From: Reyranella soli
Lineage (GTDB): Bacteria > Pseudomonadota > Alphaproteobacteria > Reyranellales > Reyranellaceae
Assembly (NCBI RefSeq): GCF_007992495.1
Contig: NZ_BKAJ01000076.1
Span: forward strand, 1 to 64,000
Reading direction: 5' to 3'
DNA: 64,000 nucleotides
Below, in pieces: positions 1 to 7,923 of this stretch. The notes below the pieces were generated by a model, which did no database searches, had not been told where the DNA came from, and worked only from the letters and a program-made list of their open reading frames with translations. Position 1 is the first letter of the stretch. Each line of letters opens with the position of its first letter. A program made the translations under genes and the position numbers.

Positions 1-4
1 TGAT

Positions 5-62
5 GCCGGCCGGAGGCCGGCGGTCCGGAAGAACATGATCATGAAGCGGGCCGGAGGCCCGC
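5..62 (-). repeat. Pair of GGA-loop GC palindromes
   Basis: Two perfect inverted repeats stand side by side: positions 5-21 (GCCGGCC-GGA-GGCCGGC) and 46-62 (GCGGGCC-GGA-GGCCCGC). They share the trinucleotide loop. They begin 8 bases past the stop codon of the minus-strand deacetylase, so they could act as terminator or mRNA-end hairpins, although no T tract follows. They may equally be part of a dispersed repeat continuing beyond the left edge. Confidence 0.5.
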
Positions 63-69
63 GCTCCTG

Positions 70-990
70 TCACCCCATCATCGTATCCATGTAGTGCTTC
101 GCGATCTCGCCGGGCGTCGCCTGCCAGACATTGCCGAACCGCTCGATCCGCCGCAGGGCCTCGTCAAGGTGCTTGATCCGGTGCGGCACGCCCATCAGCC
201 AGGGATGGACCGAGAGGTTGAACACCTGGCCGCCTTCCTGGTGCAGCAATTCGAAAGCCTCGCCGACCATGTCGGGATAGCGCGGCGTGGGAATGCGCCG
301 CAGCAAGAGCTGCTGCACGTCGTCCCATTCCGGCTGGTTGGGCAGAGAGACGAACGGCTTGCCGACCTTCATGGGATACGGCTGGTCGTCGTTCGGCCAG
401 TCGAGCACATAGTCCAGCCCGGCATCGGCCAAAAGCTGAGGCGTGCGCTGGCTCTCGCCGTAGTCCTGGCCCAGCCAGCCCGTGGGCCGCACGCCCGCGG
501 CCTTCTCAATGGCGCCGATCGCTTCGGCAATCTCGGCCTTCTCCTCGGCTTCGCTCATCTTGGAGGTGATCATGCGGTTGGCCGAATGGCCATGGGCGAT
601 GAACTCGTACTTTCGCTTCTTGAACTGCTCGATGAGGTAGGGATAGCGCTCCGCCGCCAACGCATTGACCGCCACGCCGGCGCGCACCTGGTAGCGGTCG
701 AGCACGTCGAGCACCCGGAAGATGCCGGCCCGGTTGCCATATTCGCGCTGCGTCCAGGTGCGGTAGTCGGGCACGAAGCTGCCGAACTCGCCGATATGCC
801 GAGGGTCGCGATAGCTCTTCTCGTCGGGCAGCAGCTCCCAGTATTCGAGATGCAGCAGCACGAACCAGCCGACGCGCGCATTGCGCGGCCAGGTGAGCTT
901 GGGGCGCATGGGGAAGGGGACGTAGTCGTACCAGGGATTGTCCATCCCGGGCTCGAGCGGCGGCGGGTTCTTGGGAACGGTCGTGCTCAT
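70..990 (-). CDS. Polysaccharide deacetylase family protein (PuuE-like)
   Basis: A 306-residue NodB-fold carbohydrate esterase-like protein. The conserved PKLTWPRNARVG start, the segment HGHSANRM, and the late SVHPWLMGVPHRIKHLDEAL segment are typical of the cytoplasmic branch that includes PuuE (cofactor-free allantoinase) and related amidases. There is no signal peptide, so a small-molecule amide substrate is likelier than a cell-wall glycan. The gene starts one base after the stop of a paralogue, in the same operon, and both diverge from xanthine-dehydrogenase-type genes. That supports a role in purine, ureide or N-heterocycle breakdown, but the substrate is inferred. Confidence 0.85.
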   Translation of the reverse strand: MSTTVPKNPPPLEPGMDNPWYDYVPFPMRPKLTWPRNARVGWFVLLHLEYWELLPDEKSYRDPRHIGEFGSFVPDYRTWTQREYGNRAGIFRVLDVLDRYQVRAGVAVNALAAERYPYLIEQFKKRKYEFIAHGHSANRMITSKMSEAEEKAEIAEAIGAIEKAAGVRPTGWLGQDYGESQRTPQLLADAGLDYVLDWPNDDQPYPMKVGKPFVSLPNQPEWDDVQQLLLRRIPTPRYPDMVGEAFELLHQEGGQVFNLSVHPWLMGVPHRIKHLDEALRRIERFGNVWQATPGEIAKHYMDTMMG

Positions 991-991
991 C

Positions 992-1927
992 TCACGCCTC
1001 CTTCCCGAGATGCTGCTGGTACGGTTTCAGCCCGTTGGCGACGTACCAGTCCAGGATCTCCTCGGCGGTGCAGACCCAGGCATCCTTGTGCTTGCGGATA
1101 TAGCCCAGTGCCCGGTCGAGATGTTTCAGCCGGTGCGGTGCGCCCATCATGTAGGGATGGAGCGCAATGCACATCACGCGGCCGTTCTCGCTGCCCTCGC
1201 GATAGACCGTGTCGAAGTGGTCGACGATCATTTGGGCGAATTCCTCAGCCTCGACCGGCTGGCGATGGATCAAGGCGTCGTTGAGATCCATGGTGTAGGG
1301 CACGTGCATCAGCGTGCCGTGCTTGGTCGCGAGCGGCGTCGGCTGGTCGTCGTGATAGAAGTCGCAGATGTAGTCCAGGCCCGCCTCGCGCACGAGATCG
1401 GGCGTGGCGAGCGTGTTGGAGATGGCGGGGGAGAACCAGCCCCGCAGCTTGCGGCCGGTCATCCTGAGGTGGGTCGCCTTGCTATGCTCGATGACCTCGC
1501 GCTCCTCCTGCTCGCTGTAGCCCCAGTGGTAGCGCGTGTTGAAGTAGCCGTGGCTCATGTATTCCCAGCGCCGCGCCTCCATGGCTTCAAGGATCTCGGG
1601 ATACATCTCGATCACCGACATGGAGAGCGACACGGTGCAGCGGACGCTGTGCTTGTCCAGGACCTCGAACATGCGCCACAGGCCGACGCGGTTGCCGTAG
1701 TCGCGGCCGCCATAGCCCAGCACGTCGGGATGCGGCATGCGCGGCCAGGGATTGCGCACCCGGACCTCGGCGGGGAGATATTCGTAGTGCTCGATGTTTG
1801 GGCAGACCCAGACGGCGACGCGCGCGCCATTGGGCCAGGAAAGCTTCGGTCGCTCGACGACGGGGGAGTAGCTGAACCGGTACGGATCCATTTTCAGGCT
1901 CTTGTTGTGGCAGGCGAAGTGCATCAT
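992..1927 (-). CDS. Polysaccharide deacetylase family protein (PuuE-like), paralogue
   Basis: A 311-residue paralogue of the downstream deacetylase-like protein. It shares PKLSWPNGARVAVWV, SHGYFNTRYHWG and the C-terminal ALHPYMMGAPHRLKHLDRAL. The family removes acyl or amide groups in the NodB fold; the PuuE members open the allantoin ring. It has no signal peptide. The start is uncertain: 1927 gives MMHFAC, and an internal ATG at 1891 gives MDPYRFSY, which better matches where homology begins. It is the first gene of a two-gene operon, 59 bases from the divergent xdhA, so the short gap must hold both promoters. Confidence 0.82.
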   Translation of the reverse strand: MMHFACHNKSLKMDPYRFSYSPVVERPKLSWPNGARVAVWVCPNIEHYEYLPAEVRVRNPWPRMPHPDVLGYGGRDYGNRVGLWRMFEVLDKHSVRCTVSLSMSVIEMYPEILEAMEARRWEYMSHGYFNTRYHWGYSEQEEREVIEHSKATHLRMTGRKLRGWFSPAISNTLATPDLVREAGLDYICDFYHDDQPTPLATKHGTLMHVPYTMDLNDALIHRQPVEAEEFAQMIVDHFDTVYREGSENGRVMCIALHPYMMGAPHRLKHLDRALGYIRKHKDAWVCTAEEILDWYVANGLKPYQQHLGKEA

Positions 1928-1986
1928 GCGCCGGCCAGCAGAGCAACCGCTTGCGTATGAAGAACACCCCGATCAGAGTCATTCGC

Positions 1987-3369
1987 ATGGCGGACCACAT
2001 ACGTTTTGTCCTCAACGACCAGCCGGTGGAGCTCGATGGCCTCTCGCCGATGACCACGCTGCTCGATTGGCTGCGCGAGCATCGCGGTCTCCGAGGCACC
2101 AAGGAGGGCTGCGCCGAGGGCGATTGCGGCGCCTGCACCGTCGTGCTGGAGCGGGCCGACGGCCATCGCGAGGCGATGAATTCCTGCATCGCCCTGCTGG
2201 GACAGATCGACGGACAGGCCGTGCGCACTGTCGAGGGCCTGCAGGGACCGGGCGGCGCGCCCCACGCCGTGCAGGCGGCGATGGCCGAGTCGGACGCCAC
2301 GCAATGCGGCTTCTGCACCCCGGGCTTCGTGATGTCGGCCTACGCCTTCGCCGCGGGCGGCGAGAGGGCCGACCTCGACACCATCCACGATGCATTGGCC
2401 GGCAATCTCTGCCGCTGTACCGGCTATCGGCCGATCGTCGCCGCCATGACCAGGGTCGCAGGCCTTGCCGTCGAACCCGCGCCGCAGCTGCCGACGCGGA
2501 CCGGATCGGCGAGCTTCGACGACTGCTTTCATGCACCGCGCTCGCTCGCCGAGCTTGTGGCCTTGCGCGCCAGGCATTCCGAGGCGCTGCTGCTGGCCGG
2601 CGCCACCGATCTCGGCTTGCTGGCCAGCCGGTCACGCAAGCCGCCGGCCGCCGTCATCCATGTCGCGCATGTTCCCGAGCTGACCGCCGTCAGCGAGACC
2701 GACAAGCAGGTCACGATCGGCGCTGCGGCAACCTATGCGCAAGCCATGCCGGCCCTGACGTCCAACTATCCGGGGCTGAAGACTTATCTCGCGCGGCTGG
2801 GCTCGCGGCAGATCCGCACCATGGGCACCCTGGGCGGCAATATCGGCACGGCCTCGCCGATCGGCGACATGCCGCCGGTGCTGATCGCGCTCGAGTCCAG
2901 GCTCAAGCTCACCTCGACGCGCGGTGCGCGCGAAATCCTGCTGGAGGATTTCTTCCTCGACTATCGCAAGACGGCGCTGGTCGCCGACGAAGTGATCGAA
3001 AGCATCACGATTCCGAAGCTGTGGCAGGGCGAAGCGTTCTTCTGCGACAAGCTCTCCAAGCGTCGCGACCAGGATATCTCGACCGTGGCGGCCGGCTATC
3101 GACTGAGGATCAAGTCCGGCCGCATCGACGATGCGCGCATCGCCTTCGGCGGCATGGCTGCGACGCCCAAGCGCGCGATAGCCGTCGAGACGGCGCTCAA
3201 GAAGGACGGCTTTGCCGCCGCCATCGCCGCCGTCGAAACCGAGTTCAAGCCGATCGACGATTGGCGCGGCAGCGCGGCCTATCGCTTGCAGGCCGCGAAG
3301 AACCTGCTGCGTCGCCTGGAGCTGCGCGTCACCTCGCCGGGCCAGGCCGTGGAGGTCGAGGCGCTATGA
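1987..3369 (+). CDS. xdhA: Xanthine dehydrogenase-type small subunit (2Fe-2S and FAD domains)
   Basis: A 460-residue protein that passes electrons from the molybdenum subunit to NAD via two iron-sulfur clusters and FAD. The N-terminal plant-type ferredoxin domain shows EGCAEGDCGACTVV. The second 2Fe-2S domain shows QCGFCTPG and LCRCTGYRP. A FAD domain follows (LLAGATDLGL, RTMGTLGGNIGTASPIGD) and then a CO-dehydrogenase flavoprotein C-terminal domain. Fusion of FeS and FAD domains in one 460-490-residue chain is the bacterial XdhA layout. I chose ATG 1987 (MADHIRFVL) over an in-frame ATG at 1951 because homology starts there. The stop overlaps the xdhB start (ATGA). Another purine or N-heterocycle hydroxylase is possible. 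Confidence 0.88.
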   Translation: MADHIRFVLNDQPVELDGLSPMTTLLDWLREHRGLRGTKEGCAEGDCGACTVVLERADGHREAMNSCIALLGQIDGQAVRTVEGLQGPGGAPHAVQAAMAESDATQCGFCTPGFVMSAYAFAAGGERADLDTIHDALAGNLCRCTGYRPIVAAMTRVAGLAVEPAPQLPTRTGSASFDDCFHAPRSLAELVALRARHSEALLLAGATDLGLLASRSRKPPAAVIHVAHVPELTAVSETDKQVTIGAAATYAQAMPALTSNYPGLKTYLARLGSRQIRTMGTLGGNIGTASPIGDMPPVLIALESRLKLTSTRGAREILLEDFFLDYRKTALVADEVIESITIPKLWQGEAFFCDKLSKRRDQDISTVAAGYRLRIKSGRIDDARIAFGGMAATPKRAIAVETALKKDGFAAAIAAVETEFKPIDDWRGSAAYRLQAAKNLLRRLELRVTSPGQAVEVEAL

Positions 3370-5672
3370 AAGGCCAGATCCATACGGCGCACCGGCACGA
3401 CAGTGCGCTGAAGCACGTCACCGGCCAAGCGCTCTACATCGACGACATCGCCGAGCCGCCCGGCACACTGCATGCCGCGCTGGTGCTGAGCCCGATCGCC
3501 AGCGGGCGCCTGAAGAAGCTCGACCTGTCGGCGGCGGCCTCGTCGCCCGACGTCGTCGCCGTGTTCGCCGCAAGCGACATTCCCGGCCTCAACAACATCG
3601 CGAGCCCCGGCAAGCAGGAGCCGTTGTTCGCCGAGGACAAGGTCGAGCATGCCGGCCAGCCGCTGGCCATGGTGGTGGCGCACTCGCTGGACGCAGCGCG
3701 CGCCGCGGCCGAGCGCGTGAAGCCCGACATCGAGCCCACCGAGGCGATCCTCGACGTCCAGACGGCGCTCGCCAAACAGGCCTATGTCCAGGCGCCGTCG
3801 ACCATCCTGCGCGGCGATCCCGATGCGGCGCTGAAGACGGCGCCGCACACGCTGACGGCCGAGTTCAGCGTCGGCGGCCAGGAGCATTTCTATCTCGAAG
3901 GCCAGATCGCCTTTGCCCTGCCGGGCGAGGACGGCGACCTTCTGGTGCACTCCTCGACCCAGCATCCGACCGAGGTCCAGCACATCTGCGCCCAGGTGCT
4001 GGGCTGCGAGTACAATCGCGTGACGACGATGGTGCGCCGCCTGGGCGGCGGCTTCGGAGGCAAGGAGAGCAACGCCTCGTGGGTGGCTGCCGCCGCTGCT
4101 CTGGCTGCGGCCAAGACCGGCAAACCTGTAAAGCTCCGCCTGCCGCGCGAGATCGACATCATCGCCACCGGCAAGCGCCACGGCTTCGACTATCGCTACA
4201 CGGTGGGCTTCGACGACCAGGGACGCGTGCTGGCGCTCGATGCGGTGCTGGCTGCCGACGCGGGTTTCAGCCTCGACATGACGCCGGGCGTGGTGGCGCG
4301 TGCGCTCACCCATATCGACAACGCCTACTGGATCCCGCACGTCCGCGCCGTCGGCTATTCCTGCCGTACCAACAAGCAGTCGAACACGGCGTTCCGCGGC
4401 TTCGGCGGGCCGCAGGGCGTGCTGGTGATGGAGGATGCGATCGATCGCATCGCCCACCGGCTCGGCCGCGACGCCAACGAGGTCCGCGCGCTCAATTTCT
4501 ACGGCCCGGCCGGCGACGAGACGCCGTACGGCCAGAAGATCGAGGAGAACCATCTGCCGCGCTGCTGGGCCGAGGTGAAGCAGCTGGGCGACTGGCAGCG
4601 TCGGCGCTCCGAGGTCGATGCCTTCAACAAGGCCAATCCGGTGCTGAAGCGCGGGCTCGGCCTGTTCCCGCTGAAGTTCGGCATCTCCTTCAACCTGCCG
4701 CATCTCAACCAGGCCGGTGCGCTGGTGCATGTCTATACCGACGGCTCGATCCGCCTGAACCACGGTGGCACTGAGATGGGGCAGGGCCTGTTCATCAAAG
4801 TGGCGCAGGTCGTGGCCGAGGTCTTCAAGGTCGACATCGACCGCATCCGGCCGTCGGCCACCTCGACCGCCGAAGTGCCCAACACCTCGCCGACCGCGGC
4901 CTCGACCGGCTCGGACCTCAACGGCTGGGCGGCGTGGGATGCGGCCAACGCCATCAGGCAGCGCATGGTCGCTTTCGCCGCCGAGCATTTCGGCGTCGCC
5001 ACCGACGACATCGAGTTCGCCGACGGCAACGTGCGCATCGCCAAGCCGGGCAGCAATCAGGTGATGAGCTTCGGCGAGATGGCGAAGCTCTGCTACATGG
5101 GCCGCGTTCCGCTGTCGTCGACCGGCTACTACAAGACGCCCAAGATCCATTGGGACGGCGTGGCGATGCGCGGCCACCCGTTCTTCTATTTCTCCTTCGG
5201 CGCCGCCATGGCCGAGGTCGCGGTCGACACCTTGACCGGCGAAAGCCGCGTGCTGCGTGCCGACCTGGTGCAGGATTGCGGCGCCTCGCTCAATCCCGCT
5301 ATCGACCTCGGCCAGATCGAGGGCGCCTTCGTGCAGGGCCAGGGCTGGCTGACCTGCGAGGAATTGTGGTGGGACAAGCAGGGCCGGCTCCGCACAATCG
5401 GGCCCTCGACCTACAAGATCCCCGGCAGCCGCGACGTGCCCGTCGTGTTCAATGTGAAGATGCTGGAGAACGCGCCCTCGCGCGAAGCCACGATCTTCCG
5501 CTCTAAGGCGGTGGGTGAGCCACCGCTGCTGCTGGCGACCGCAGTGTGGACGGCGCTCAAGGATGCTATCGCTGCGGCCGGCGACCATAAGCAGGCGGTG
5601 CGGCTCGATGCGCCGGCTACGCCCGAGCGCGTGCTCGCGGCGATCGAGACGGTACGAACAGCCGCTCAATAA
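3366..5672 (+). CDS. xdhB: Xanthine dehydrogenase-type molybdopterin-binding subunit
   Basis: A 768-residue large subunit carrying the molybdenum cofactor and substrate site of an XdhAB hydroxylase. Family signatures visible are RLGGGFGGKE, TAFRGFGGPQGVLVME, GGTEMGQGLF and KAVGEPPLLLA; the Glu in the last is the proposed catalytic base. The length matches XdhB (about 770-780). It starts inside the xdhA stop codon, so the two are translationally coupled. No xdhC, the cofactor-insertion chaperone often linked to this pair, follows. Instead a convergent TetR gene overlaps its last 56 bases. Substrate is inferred from family and from the neighbouring PuuE-like genes. Confidence 0.88.
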   Translation: MKGQIHTAHRHDSALKHVTGQALYIDDIAEPPGTLHAALVLSPIASGRLKKLDLSAAASSPDVVAVFAASDIPGLNNIASPGKQEPLFAEDKVEHAGQPLAMVVAHSLDAARAAAERVKPDIEPTEAILDVQTALAKQAYVQAPSTILRGDPDAALKTAPHTLTAEFSVGGQEHFYLEGQIAFALPGEDGDLLVHSSTQHPTEVQHICAQVLGCEYNRVTTMVRRLGGGFGGKESNASWVAAAAALAAAKTGKPVKLRLPREIDIIATGKRHGFDYRYTVGFDDQGRVLALDAVLAADAGFSLDMTPGVVARALTHIDNAYWIPHVRAVGYSCRTNKQSNTAFRGFGGPQGVLVMEDAIDRIAHRLGRDANEVRALNFYGPAGDETPYGQKIEENHLPRCWAEVKQLGDWQRRRSEVDAFNKANPVLKRGLGLFPLKFGISFNLPHLNQAGALVHVYTDGSIRLNHGGTEMGQGLFIKVAQVVAEVFKVDIDRIRPSATSTAEVPNTSPTAASTGSDLNGWAAWDAANAIRQRMVAFAAEHFGVATDDIEFADGNVRIAKPGSNQVMSFGEMAKLCYMGRVPLSSTGYYKTPKIHWDGVAMRGHPFFYFSFGAAMAEVAVDTLTGESRVLRADLVQDCGASLNPAIDLGQIEGAFVQGQGWLTCEELWWDKQGRLRTIGPSTYKIPGSRDVPVVFNVKMLENAPSREATIFRSKAVGEPPLLLATAVWTALKDAIAAAGDHKQAVRLDAPATPERVLAAIETVRTAAQ

Positions 5673-6240
5673 GAAGCGCAAGCGATCGGTCCATCTCGCG
5701 GCGTGCCGTCTTCTCGTCCTTGGCTTCGGCGACCCAGAGGGCGGCTTCGTTGAACGCGCCGGCCAGCAGGAAGGTCGTGGGCTCGATCGCGAGCCCGTCG
5801 ACTGGATGCGCGACCAGCATCGCCGTCACGCCCTCGCGCAGCGAGCGCACGCCGTGCGGCGCGTCGATCTCGCGCCAGCGGTGCCAGCCCAGCACGGCGG
5901 GTGCATCGATCAGGTAGATGCGCCGCACCGCAGGATCGAGGCAGGCGTCGAGGAAGGCGCCGGTGCCCACGACCAGGGCCTTGAGCGGATCGTCCATCGG
6001 CGTCTCGGCATCGATCTTCTCGGCGATCTCACGCGCCACGTCGCTTGCGACGGCGTCGAACAGCGCGCGCTTGTCCTCGAAGTGATGATAGAGCGCACCG
6101 CGCGTGACCTTGGCGCGCCGCACGATTTCCTCGGTGGCCGCGGCCGCATAGCCCTGTTCAGCGAAGATGGTTCGCGCCGCCTTGAGCAAGGCGGCGCGTG
6201 TGGCGGCCAAGCGCTCGGCCTGGGTCCGGGGTCTTGACAT
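5617..6240 (-). CDS. TetR/AcrR family transcriptional regulator
   Basis: A 207-residue one-component repressor. The N-terminal helix-turn-helix is clear: ARTIFAEQGYAAAATEEIV, then RGALYHHFEDKRALFDAV at about residues 22-65. The C-terminal part is the variable ligand domain. The gene faces a VOC-family gene, and two near-identical 19-bp palindromes lie between them, one touching its own start codon, so autorepression and control of the VOC gene are likely. Its 3' end overlaps xdhB by 56 bases tail to tail. The ligand is not known. Confidence 0.92.
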   Translation of the reverse strand: MSRPRTQAERLAATRAALLKAARTIFAEQGYAAAATEEIVRRAKVTRGALYHHFEDKRALFDAVASDVAREIAEKIDAETPMDDPLKALVVGTGAFLDACLDPAVRRIYLIDAPAVLGWHRWREIDAPHGVRSLREGVTAMLVAHPVDGLAIEPTTFLLAGAFNEAALWVAEAKDEKTARREMDRSLALLIERLFVPSRSPRARARA

Positions 6241-6258
6241 ACATACAGCCTGTATCTA
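6240..6258. promoter_or_regulatory. TetR operator, copy 1
   Basis: The 19-bp site TACATACAGCCTGTATCTA has the perfect core ATACAG-C-CTGTAT and matches copy 2 at most positions. It abuts the TetR start codon, so occupancy would block that gene directly. The centre lies 31 bp, about three helical turns, from copy 2. Confidence 0.75.
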
Positions 6259-6270
6259 AATCAGCATCGG

Positions 6271-6289
6271 TACATACAGACAGTATGTA
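6271..6289. promoter_or_regulatory. TetR operator, copy 2
   Basis: The 19-bp site TACATACAGACAGTATGTA is a perfect 7-5-7 inverted repeat. It lies 22 bases before the VOC gene start and resembles copy 1 at 6240-6258, as expected of two operators in a divergent TetR-controlled promoter region. Confidence 0.78.
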
Positions 6290-6311
6290 AATCGATGAGG
6301 AGGGACGGGCA

Positions 6312-6731
6312 ATGCAGCTGAACCAGTTCTACACAGTCCTCTGCACCGACGACGTGGCCGGCACCGCCGCCTTCTGGCAGCGCCATTTCCAGTTCACGCC
6401 GGCCTTCCAGTCCGACTGGTACGTCCATCTCACGTCCAAGGTCGCGACGACGGCCAACCTCGCCATCCTCGACTACCGCCACGATTCCCTGCCGGCGCCG
6501 TTCCAGCGCAAGGCGGCGGGGCTGCTGGTCAATCTCGAGGTCGAGGACGTCGATGCCGAATATGCCAAGGCGGTCGCCGCCGGCCTGAAGATCCATGTCA
6601 CCCTGCGGGACGAGCCGTTCGGCCAGCGGCATTTCATCACCGAGGATCCCAATGGCGTGGCGATCGACGTCATCAAGCCGATCCCGCCGACACCGGAATA
6701 CGCCGCGCAGTTCATGGTGCCTGAGCCCTAA
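6312..6731 (+). CDS. VOC family protein (glyoxalase/dioxygenase fold)
   Basis: A 139-residue single VOC domain with paired beta-alpha-beta-beta-beta modules. It begins NQFYTVLCTDDVAGTAAFWQ and ends with the typical HFITEDPNGVAIDVIKP segment. Such proteins are metal-dependent lyases, isomerases or dioxygenases, or act as sequestering resistance proteins; the substrate cannot be read from sequence. A GAGGAGGGA ribosome-binding site precedes ATG 6312. It diverges from the TetR gene behind twin operators and is probably the induced target. A palindromic repeat follows immediately. Confidence 0.85.
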   Translation: MQLNQFYTVLCTDDVAGTAAFWQRHFQFTPAFQSDWYVHLTSKVATTANLAILDYRHDSLPAPFQRKAAGLLVNLEVEDVDAEYAKAVAAGLKIHVTLRDEPFGQRHFITEDPNGVAIDVIKPIPPTPEYAAQFMVPEP

Positions 6732-6734
6732 CTT

Positions 6735-6880
6735 CTCATCTCCTCCCCCGTCATCGGGGGAGGGTAGGGAGGGGGCGAGCCAACGGCGCGCTATTCGAAA
6801 TTTCAGATCTGAAATTGTCGAGGGCGTTTGTGTTGCCTTCCCCCTCCCTAGCCTCCCCCGATGACGGGGGAGGAGATGAG
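6735..6880. repeat. Large palindromic intergenic repeat, family A (intact copy)
   Basis: Perfect 29-bp arms at 6735-6763 and 6852-6880 flank a centre containing an 18-bp perfect palindrome (AATTTCAGATCTGAAATT, 6799-6816). Each arm is itself a hairpin with the core CCTCCCCCG and CGGGGGAGG. Diverged relatives occur at 39230-39382, and a single hairpin unit at 56120-56142. This is REP/BIME-like architecture lying between two plus-strand genes. Confidence 0.88.
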
Positions 6881-6942
6881 ACCCTCGACTCCCGCGTTCC
6901 GGACGATAAGGTGTCGGCCTTCCGTGAATCGGGGAGGACGAG

Positions 6943-7740
6943 ATGGACGTACGTATGGACGGCCGCGTGGCGGCGATCACCGGTGCGAGCACCGGTCTGG
7001 GCCTGGCGATGGCCAAGGAATTTGCGGCGTCGGGCGCCTCGGTGGCGCTGCTGGCGCGCAAAGCCGACGCCCTGGCTGCGGCCAAGGCCGAGGTCACCAA
7101 GGCCGCCGGCAAGACCAACGCCAAGATCGAGGCCTACTCCTGCGACGTCTCCAAGGCGCAGCCGATCGCCGACACCTTCAAGAAGATCGAAGCCGAGTTC
7201 GGCAAGGTCGACATCCTGGTCAACAACGCCGGCATCAGCCACGCCAAGCCGTTCGAGACGGTGACCGACGAGGACTGGCAGGGCGACCTCGACCTGAAAC
7301 TGTTCGCCGCCATCCGCACGATCCGCGCCGTGCTGCCCGGCATGCGCCAACGCAAGTGGGGCCGCATCGTCAACGTGCTGAACATCGGCGCCAAGGCGCC
7401 CAACGGCAACTCGGCGCCGACCAGCGTCAGCCGCGCCGCCGGCATGGCGCTCACCAAGGCGCTCAGCCACGAAAACGCGCCGCACGGCGTGCTGGTCAAT
7501 GCCATGCTGGTCGGCCTGATCGAAAGCGACCAGTGGGTGCGCCGTCACAAGACCGCGGCCGGCGAGGGCAAGACCTACGAGGAGTTCCTGGCCGGCATGG
7601 CCAAGGGCCGCATCCCGCTTGGCCGCATGGGCAAGGCCGAGGAATTCGCGCGCATGGCCTGCTTCCTGTGCTCGGATGCCGGCTCGTTCATCAACGGCGT
7701 CGCGATCAACGTCGACGGCGGCGCGAGCCCGGTGGTCTGA
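6943..7740 (+). CDS. SDR family protein, apparently lacking the catalytic tetrad
   Basis: A 265-residue Rossmann-fold short-chain dehydrogenase. The cofactor motif TGASTGLG is at residues 13-20 and NNAG is near 93, so NAD(P) binding is expected. At the active site (about residues 155-165), where the family normally has YxxxK, the sequence reads TSVSRAAG, and the usual serine position reads VLNIGAK. Tyr, Lys and Ser therefore all appear replaced. The tail (FINGVAINVDGGASPV) is normal. A subfamily with this RAA motif seems to exist, so it may act by another mechanism or as a binding protein. ATG 6943 has a GGGAGGACG ribosome site; ATG 6955 is an alternative. Confidence 0.85.
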   Translation: MDVRMDGRVAAITGASTGLGLAMAKEFAASGASVALLARKADALAAAKAEVTKAAGKTNAKIEAYSCDVSKAQPIADTFKKIEAEFGKVDILVNNAGISHAKPFETVTDEDWQGDLDLKLFAAIRTIRAVLPGMRQRKWGRIVNVLNIGAKAPNGNSAPTSVSRAAGMALTKALSHENAPHGVLVNAMLVGLIESDQWVRRHKTAAGEGKTYEEFLAGMAKGRIPLGRMGKAEEFARMACFLCSDAGSFINGVAINVDGGASPVV

Positions 7741-7749
7741 CGGCCAGCG

Positions 7750-7920
7750 ATGTCGCTTTACGAAGCGTTGGTGCTCGTCGCGATGGTCGGTGTCGGCGGC
7801 TTTGCCTGGCACCTCTATCGCAAGGACGCGACGGCGGATCCCGAGACGCAACAGAAGCGGGCGGCCACTAGCCAATCGATGTTCGGGCGCGACCGCGGCA
7901 AGCCTGACGGCAAGAGTTGA
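7750..7920 (+). CDS. Small single-pass membrane protein, unknown function
   Basis: A 56-residue open frame (MSLYEALVLVAMVGVGGFAW...) starting 9 bases after the SDR stop. One hydrophobic segment (about residues 4-20) is followed by a charged, polar tail rich in Lys, Asp and Gln. I do not recognise the family. Close spacing suggests cotranscription with the SDR gene. It ends 3 bases before the convergent Coq4-like gene. Confidence is moderate because of its size. Confidence 0.5.
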   Translation: MSLYEALVLVAMVGVGGFAWHLYRKDATADPETQQKRAATSQSMFGRDRGKPDGKS

Positions 7921-7923
7921 TCG

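Noticed and set aside
94..1960. Long plus-strand frames over the deacetylase genes
   Set aside because: They are antisense shadows of two well-supported minus-strand genes with matching homology.
3279..5681. An 800-residue minus-strand frame opposite xdhB
   Set aside because: Highly Arg/His/Leu-rich composition and no domains; it is the GC-rich complement of xdhB.
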